Assembly: GCA_947568835.1 (NCBI GenBank)
Contig: OX387604.1
Coordinates: 15,343,076-15,407,075 of the forward strand
Length of the DNA: 64,000 nucleotides
Reading direction: 5' to 3'
From: Protonemura montana
Lineage: Eukaryota; Arthropoda; Insecta; Plecoptera; Nemouridae
Shown here: one piece after another, positions 57,901 through 64,000 of the stretch
Numbering within the stretch: the stretch's first letter is position 1
How the letters are laid out: each line of letters opens with the position of its first letter
Made by a program: the position numbers and the translations under genes
The notes under the pieces: model-generated
The model's database searches: none
Told to the model about the DNA's origin: nothing
What the model saw: only the letters and a program-made list of their open reading frames with translations

Positions 57901-58862
57901 GGCGGTTACGCCCACTTAAATGGGCTTCCTGACATCAGCCCCAGAGCATAATATCTAGACCACTAATTAAGTTAATGCACTCAGGAAGATAAATTATGAG
58001 AAAACCACATTATTCTTACAGAAATCGCCCCCTAGACGTAGGTTATGAGTCTATAAAACTTACTTATCGAGCGCGGCTGTCTTTTCGTCTAGTCTGACAG
58101 CGTGTCACGCGGTCTTCGTTCATTTTGATGTCCGCAAGGAAATATCCGTGCGACGATGTTAAATGAAAATCAAAGGCCAAGCACTCGCACTATGACAGGA
58201 ACACTGCCACCACAGCGTGACACTATTCGATATTTAAGGGAATCAAACGTAACATTTTGTTCCCCGTTTGCACTAGCACGGCCACTCGGGGCACTGAACA
58301 CGATTGGACGGTTAACGACATGGTGAAGGTAGCTCCACATTCCACGCTCGATTTATTTGAAATTCAAAATATTGCCGCGCTGCGCTTGAAATGTTAGATT
58401 TTCAATCCTGAAGAAATCTTAACGGCCTCTATACAGTGAGTTATTCATAAACATAAGGTAAGAACAAAGAATGGCCCAATGTACTCCAACAAAACATTGC
58501 AATTTATATTGTATTACAGAAAAACACTCGAAACTATTTTCCAATGATGACTGAGCAGGTCGTGCATTTAAGGGTGTCCGGGCTTTGATTCAGGAGGTTC
58601 TTGAACAAGAGATGGCTTTCCTGGTTGAGATTTTCCGCGATGTCCCACCTTACCACTTGGGGGCTGGGATAGTTTTTACAAAATAAGTCCCTTCACAACC
58701 CCAGTGCTTTACTAATTCCCAATTTTCAGCCTTTTTAAGAGGCCTCAAAGGCATTGGAGCTTTCTGCTTCCCAGACCAAAATATCACAATGAAATAAATA
58801 AATCATGAGTCAACAAATATCCTGCATTCTTATTTATTTATTTATACTATTGCTCACAAGAA
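54976..58862. other. Gene-poor interval upstream of the ALG10 3' end
   Basis: No coding exon or RNA gene was recognised in nearly 4 kb. Patches of higher GC (56300-56360, 58080-58310) could be regulatory or old repeats. Confidence 0.4.
58833..58842 (-). promoter_or_regulatory. Polyadenylation signals of ALG10
   Basis: TTTATTTATT on the plus strand gives two overlapping AATAAA hexamers on the minus strand, about 20-30 nt after the ALG10 stop. The 3' UTR would be very short. Confidence 0.55.
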
Positions 58863-60582
58863 TCACCATAGAAATCTTTGTATCTCTAATTGATCAGACC
58901 AGAAAAATGGTTTAAAAACAAAAATGTATATAGTAAGCGCATTGACAGATATGTGCAAAATAAATTCGGCTGTTGTTTGCCACCAGTGATATGGCTTCAG
59001 CTGCAGGTGAAAAATAAGATACGGAATTATAAAATATCGGAATTCTAGAAGTTTCTGGGGAACAAGGCATGTGGCCAGACACAAAATCAACGCAAGCCTG
59101 AACGTGATCTTAGTATTTTTAAGAAGACGTCCTATACCAAAAATGCCGAAAAAATAAATAGGTGCCAGCAGAAAAGGTGACCTTGTAAATAAGCGTCTCC
59201 AGATATAAAATACATAGTGACGGTTATCAGCTAAAAGGTATGGATGAGCAATGGTATTAAGGTGGATAAGAGCAAAAAGACCAAGCACTATTAAAACTGA
59301 AATACTTCGCCTCTTCTGGATAAAGTTAAGAAACGGTGTTATTTGCATGAGAAAATAAGGGAAGCAAAAGAAGGACATGACTGCAACAAAATAACAAAGC
59401 TGCATGATATGTAACGAGGCTTCATGTGCTGTTCTATCTCCAACAACAATACCCTTGTTGACAAAGACAAATGCAGCAAAAATTACCCCAACAATCAAGT
59501 ACCCTCCTAAACTTTTGACAACATCTTTCACCAACAAACTTACACCCCCTAAACCACTTCCAAAAATCCTGCTGATCTTTCGAAATAGCATCTGAAACAA
59601 AATGGAGAAAACATATTACTATTTGTAGGAAAATTTTGTTTAAACTGAACGAGTGCTAAGGACATACAAAAATAAATGAACCCATTCCTCACTTTTATGA
59701 AACCCAGTCCATCAGGTTCTCCTTTGTGCAAATCTTCCTTTAGAATTATGTAAGGAAGGTGCTGAAGGGCAAAGAACACCAGCCACACAATGTTGGTCTG
59801 CCTGACTAGCGTGGCAACAGCGCCTATGGCCGCAGCCGATACCATGCGACTACGCAGATGCAAGCTGTATGATAGCAACACCAGTCCGGTTGCTAGCGTA
59901 TCCGTATAGTACAGGAACGTGAAGAAGTACAGGACGGGAAAAGACCAAAGAGTAATTGCAAATAGCAATGTTTCAACATCGAACATCTGCAACCCGAGAA
60001 GAAATCAAATGAAGGTGGAACCTTAATAACATGTTTTAATGATTTCAAGCAATTACTTCAAATATATTACTACACTCACAGCCTCCACGCACTGAAGTTT
60101 GCGACGTATGTCGTAGAGCAAGTATAAGTTCATAAAGCTTGTTACCAAATTGATGGCCCTTAGATTTTGTGCTGTGCACATAGAATCTATTCCCGAAACA
60201 AGGAAATCAATCGGTGCAAACACTCCAGCGGAGAGAAGGTAGAGCCCTGGGAGTGTTGTAATCTTAGGATCCCACTGAAACAATTAAGACGTTATTGAAT
60301 GCCACAATCACCAAGCAATTTTTGCCAAAAGAGAAGAGACCATCTCCACCTCTACCTCATTTGATTGGTGAAGTTACCCACCTCATGGAATCGACCGGTG
60401 CAATATTTCACTGCTTGTGGAATGTGGAAAACCTCATCCAGGTATGGTGTGGGCTGCGTTTCGTTAATCAGTTTAAAAATCATGCATGTTGTCACAATTA
60501 ATGACATAGGAAGGAAGACAATTAGCCCCCACTTTGTTATATCCAGAGATTTAGCAGACATTTTTCTTTTTAGAAATTTCAT
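58863..60582 (-). CDS. ALG10: ALG10, dolichyl-P-Glc alpha-1,2-glucosyltransferase, 4 exons
   Basis: This endoplasmic-reticulum membrane enzyme adds the last (third) glucose to the lipid-linked N-glycan precursor. Exons (minus) 60582-60382, 60274-60080, 59986-59693 and 59591-58863 join in phase to 472 residues; human ALG10 has 473. Family signatures are YLDEVFHIPQAVKYC in exon 1 and WDPKITTLPGLYLLS across the exon 1/2 join. PVLYFFTFLYYTDTLATG and RQTNIVW lie in exon 3, and NTIAHPYLLADNRHYVFYIW and VPQKLLEFRYFIIPY in exon 4. Exon 4 encodes most of the C-terminal membrane helices. The first ATG (MKFLKRKM) is taken as start; the Met at residue 8 is also possible. The 5' flank is AT-rich. Confidence 0.95.
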
Positions 60583-61184
60583 ACAGTGATTATCAGCATA
60601 TTATAATGGTTCCTGTATTGGCAGAAAACTAAGTAAGTTTTCAAATAATTACGAGGCATTTGCAAAAAAGAGGAGAAAAATCCGTCTCAGATTTTGCTAT
60701 AGAAACGCAATGTTTACTAAGAAATATCAACTTGTTTAATAAATAACTTGTTTAGCGTCGAGCAAATAACACGTTGCATGTTATTTACTTTTCCAAGAGT
60801 TTTGTCGGCTGTCAAACTCTAACCTATCTGTCAAAATTATGCACTCAACGTGTGAAGTAGCTGCCACCCTTTGCTGCCACCCAAAGACACACCGCCATAT
60901 TCGAGCAATCTACCTACCGCGCATGCTCCACGGACTACGAACGAAATACAAACAAATTTATTTCATTTTGAAATAATAGTAGGTATTCATCAGATTCTAC
61001 AAACAATTGCATATTTTACTCGAAATCACCTAATTTAAATGAATTCACCTGTAGATCTTTAGGGGGTGGTCATATTTTCTCGAATGAAATTTCAATTTTA
61101 CATAATATTGAGACTGTCAACTTGCAGAGTTTCTTTATTATACCAACATTGCTCATGCGCTGGTTTTCCTAAGCCGTATTGGAA
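60583..61184. other. 5' flank of ALG10
   Basis: This is AT-rich sequence with no recognised gene. The likely promoter is within the first few hundred bases. Confidence 0.4.
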
Positions 61185-61605
61185 ACACTCTCCTGTGATC
61201 TCATGAGATCACCGAATTCAAGCAACACTGTGCTGAGTTAGGTATTGGATGGGTGACCATCATACACATGACCAGTTCTATTTGGGAGAGAGGTTGGAGG
61301 GATGAGAGTTAGTACAGCAACTTCATTCGCCTTGCTTATCAACCTCTCGACAGCATGGATTTGTGGAGGAATCCTGCTGTTCGAGTTGTACCGTCCTTTG
61401 GAAGGGACGTTAAGTCAGTGGTCCCCTTGGTGCTCTTCGACAGGAGTAGGCTAGGTGCCGGCACCGGGTTTCCCCCCCCCCCACCCTCCTAGGTTATGTT
61501 AAGTTCATCATCATCGACACATTCACCGATGCCATTAGACCAGTGCCGCAGGGCCAGTTGTCAAAACAGTGTGTTGTTAAACACCAAAAAATCATCATCA
61601 ATTAC
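61185..61605 (+). mobile_element. 5S rRNA-derived SINE (SINE3-like), fullest copy
   Basis: The head TGATCTCATGAGATCACCGA and GGTATTGGATGGGTGACC is 5S rRNA with the A/C-box promoter part. The body contains GAGGTTGGAGGGATGAGAG, CTCGACAGCATGGATTTGTG and GTCCTTTGGAAGGGACGTTA. A poly-C stretch, TCATCATCAT and GATGCCATTAGACCAGTGCC follow. Copies or fragments occur at 53.4-53.9 kb, 9.7 kb and 1.9 kb. Confidence 0.85.
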
Positions 61606-63061
61606 TGCATCAGAAATCACTGAAACTATCCTTGATTTAAGCTGGCTCTTGACAATGTTTTAGAGATCCTGCCAAACTTTCCATGCTTCGATCATCAAAA
61701 TAAGGCTGAAGTCGTTAAGGCTGAAATCTTGTATTATGAGCAAACAATATATGACTTGTGACAATATATGATTGACTTGTCTTATACATATACCATGTAT
61801 GTGTCCTGAGACAGAAATAAATTAAAAAAAAAAAATATATATGGAAATGAAGACTTTTTTGCCTAACTAATCGCTTGAGCTCCTAGTAAGATACCATTTT
61901 TAATCAAAGTACCAAGCGAGCAGTTCTCTATTTTCTCGATTAGTGCTAATTCTTCGTCTTATTACTGAATGATTGAAACTTAAAATAATCGTTTGTTGAA
62001 CACTGGATTCCATCCTACCATGCACTCTGCATTCAATGTCGATTCTGCAAGATCCTGGGATTGGGTAACTCGGAAGTGGTGCAAGGAATGGTTTTCAAAC
62101 GCAGCATCGAAGCAGCCAGGACTGTGGTCTAAACTTGTGCCATCAACATCATACATACTGATAACAATGTAAGAGACTTCTTTATAACAGAATAAGTACT
62201 TCAGGAGAAAAAAGATAGGATAGAAAAAGTACACAGGAAAGATTGGAAAGAGAGCCGAAGTGAATGTCCCATGCTATTCAGTGTTGCCTTGATGCGATCT
62301 TTTCTCAAGCCTGCATTATCAATACTGAATGACTGGGTGCCTGGCTGCAAGCAGTTCAACACAATGTGATACAAAATATGAGTAAAAAAGATTTAATAAG
62401 TCAATAGGTCTCTGCTGACAAGAAATCTGGGATGGACTACGCACCATTTTCCTTAGGGAAGTTTCTATTTTCTTCCTTCCCAGTTCAGAATCATTTGAAG
62501 GAATTTAATAAAAAAAGAACAGGTTCCTTCTTGCTACATTTTGTTTTGTTTATCAACTCAAATACATGCATACAATTCCTACCAAAATATCTGGCAAACT
62601 TATTAGTTCAAGTTTAAATGTTTAACTCTAAGTGAACAAATTAAGCCTAGTTTATACGGATCAATTCCTCGATCAATGTCTTGAGCTCAAGATCTGCACT
62701 TCAAGAAGCTGATCAACTGATCAATACATTATGGAAACTGTGTGCAGGTATTTCTAAGCGCGGAAGATTACAAAATTGGAAACAAATGAACGGGGTGTAG
62801 AAAGATTGAAAATCTAATAACCTTGCACACATCACAAATTTATGAAATACATGTTACAAACCACATAATTTTACGGAAAACACAAGAGACAGACATTGAG
62901 AGGCAGACACCGAATATACTTTGTATTGGCAAATCATGTTTTGTGGTCCCGTTTGGAAAGTGTCAAAATCTCACCTCGCAAGATAGTTTTAGGTAACATT
63001 CTCCATTAAAACCCAATCGAATCGTCTTAAGGAAATTGCCCTAGGTCCATCTCTCAAATAA
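61606..63061. other. Gene-poor interval
   Basis: AT-rich sequence with short open stretches only. Nothing recognised. Confidence 0.4.
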
Positions 63062-63600
63062 TTAAAATATTAAAACCATTTTCAGTCGTTTTTTCAACAT
63101 GTTGATTAGTCTAGTGTTGGAAACTGTTAACTCTATTGTTTGCACGGTGGAATTTGCCTTTTGAAACGACAGATCCTTTGTTTCCAGCAGCATTCTTTGA
63201 ATTGACACCGCATTGAAAATTCCCCACACAAAGATATTCTTGAGCGAGTTGTCTAGAAATGTTCTATGATGGCAATTGCATGACAAACACTTAAGTTCAA
63301 CAGCACAGTCCATGAACGACTCATTTAACTTTTGATCCCTCTTCCTGCACTTGAAAAGATCTGCCAACTGGTCTGTCTCGGGCGCCAAATGATTCTGTGG
63401 TACCTCCACGAGCTCGGTAAACTTTTTCGATGATGGCTTATTGGGGTTCGCCAACCTTTTCAGCGAACTGTATGACTGCGGCCCGACTTAAGTGCTAAAT
63501 GTATCCTCTTCTTGCTTGTCTTCCTTTACCTTGTCTTCGATGAACAACTCCATGTCTTTGAATACTGCATTGAACTCACCATAGTTCGATGGTAGCTACG
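63062..63600 (-). pseudogene. Ty3/gypsy-type retrotransposon Gag remnant
   Basis: The frame 63454-63062 reads SSKKFTELVEVPQNHLAPET, then FKCRKRDQKLNESFMD, VELKCLSCNCH and a NSLKNIFVWGI...IQRMLLE block ending KDLSFQKA. This order is typical of the Gag capsid region of arthropod Ty3/gypsy elements (length-matched F..R.Q..gEs, L..l...C, vcGi, iq..LL...). Upstream in the same direction, QSYSSLKRLANP (near 63455-63490) and an acidic, Lys-rich segment continue the similarity, but stop codons intervene. No protease, reverse transcriptase or LTR is visible before the window ends, so this is a degraded fragment. Confidence 0.68.
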
Positions 63601-64000
63601 ACTTTACATCTCGCCTTTATGAGACTAATCTTGACAATTCAGACTTAATTCTTCTACTGGATCCACCTTGGATTTTATCCTAAACTCACTTTCTTGACTT
63701 TGAAACTGTTTTGTCCATGGGGTAAAATTCCCATCCAACAGTTTGATGATGCAACCCTACCACACAGAAAGAATTATGAACGACTCGCATATTTCTTGGA
63801 GTATGCGTTTGATTCGACCGAATCAAAAAATATTGTATTTATCAGACGTCTTGATACTTGCTGACGAAAACACGACACATGCTCATAGCATAATATCTCA
63901 TAGCCACGAAACAATCCAACTTCATTTATCTCCTCGCCAACTGTTCTGTATTACAAATCATTGTAAAAACTTCGTATTACTAGTCTGTTTTTACCAAATC

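Noticed and set aside
61185..61260. Possible 5S rRNA gene
   Set aside because: Only the internal promoter region resembles 5S; the sequence continues into a repeat body also found at 53.4-53.9 kb.
1..64000. CRISPR arrays, phage or bacterial defence systems, operons
   Set aside because: The DNA is animal nuclear sequence with introns; no direct-repeat/spacer arrays or co-directional gene clusters are present.

Overview
This is a window of nuclear DNA from an animal, most likely an arthropod (insect or crustacean). The coding genes are split by GT-AG introns, the gene set is animal (CARM1, IPPK, BTG, ALG10, a glucuronyltransferase, a meiotic-type kleisin), and the spaces between genes carry several classes of transposon and SINE. 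The order within arthropods cannot be fixed from the sequence alone. Exon models were built by hand from splice sites, reading phase and family knowledge, so single-base errors at borders are possible.

Left part (1-12 kb). A Rec8/Rad21-type cohesin kleisin lies on the minus strand in four recognisable N-terminal exons and runs off the left edge. Next come a short coding-like fragment, a decayed piggyBac-like stretch on the plus strand, and a one-exon 441-residue protein of unknown function. They are followed by a non-autonomous hAT element with a perfect 8-bp target duplication and a field of degenerate tandem repeats.

Middle (12-26 kb). CARM1/PRMT4 occupies 12.2-23.0 kb on the minus strand in ten exons whose phases all join (592 residues). 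Intron 8 holds a complete DNA transposon with ~470-bp terminal inverted repeats and an intact 860-codon transposase. Intron 9 holds two fold-back elements, and intron 6 holds an inverted pair of tRNA-derived SINEs. On the plus strand, a three-exon gene follows for a secreted or membrane protein with a collagen-like stretch.

Right part (28-64 kb). A five-exon beta-1,3-glucuronyltransferase (+) has a GC-rich possible first exon upstream. After it come an eight-exon membrane-anchored protein of an unnamed conserved family (+), IPPK (inositol-pentakisphosphate 2-kinase, -, nine exons), an intronless BTG1/2-like gene (-), and ALG10 (-, four exons). The right edge holds the remains of a Ty3/gypsy-type Gag (-). 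5S-rRNA-derived and tRNA-derived SINEs recur between and inside genes. The genes are unrelated housekeeping or developmental loci. I see no operon and no CRISPR, phage or defence system. The less ordinary content is the intact transposon family, the divergent kleisin and three proteins I could not place in a named family.
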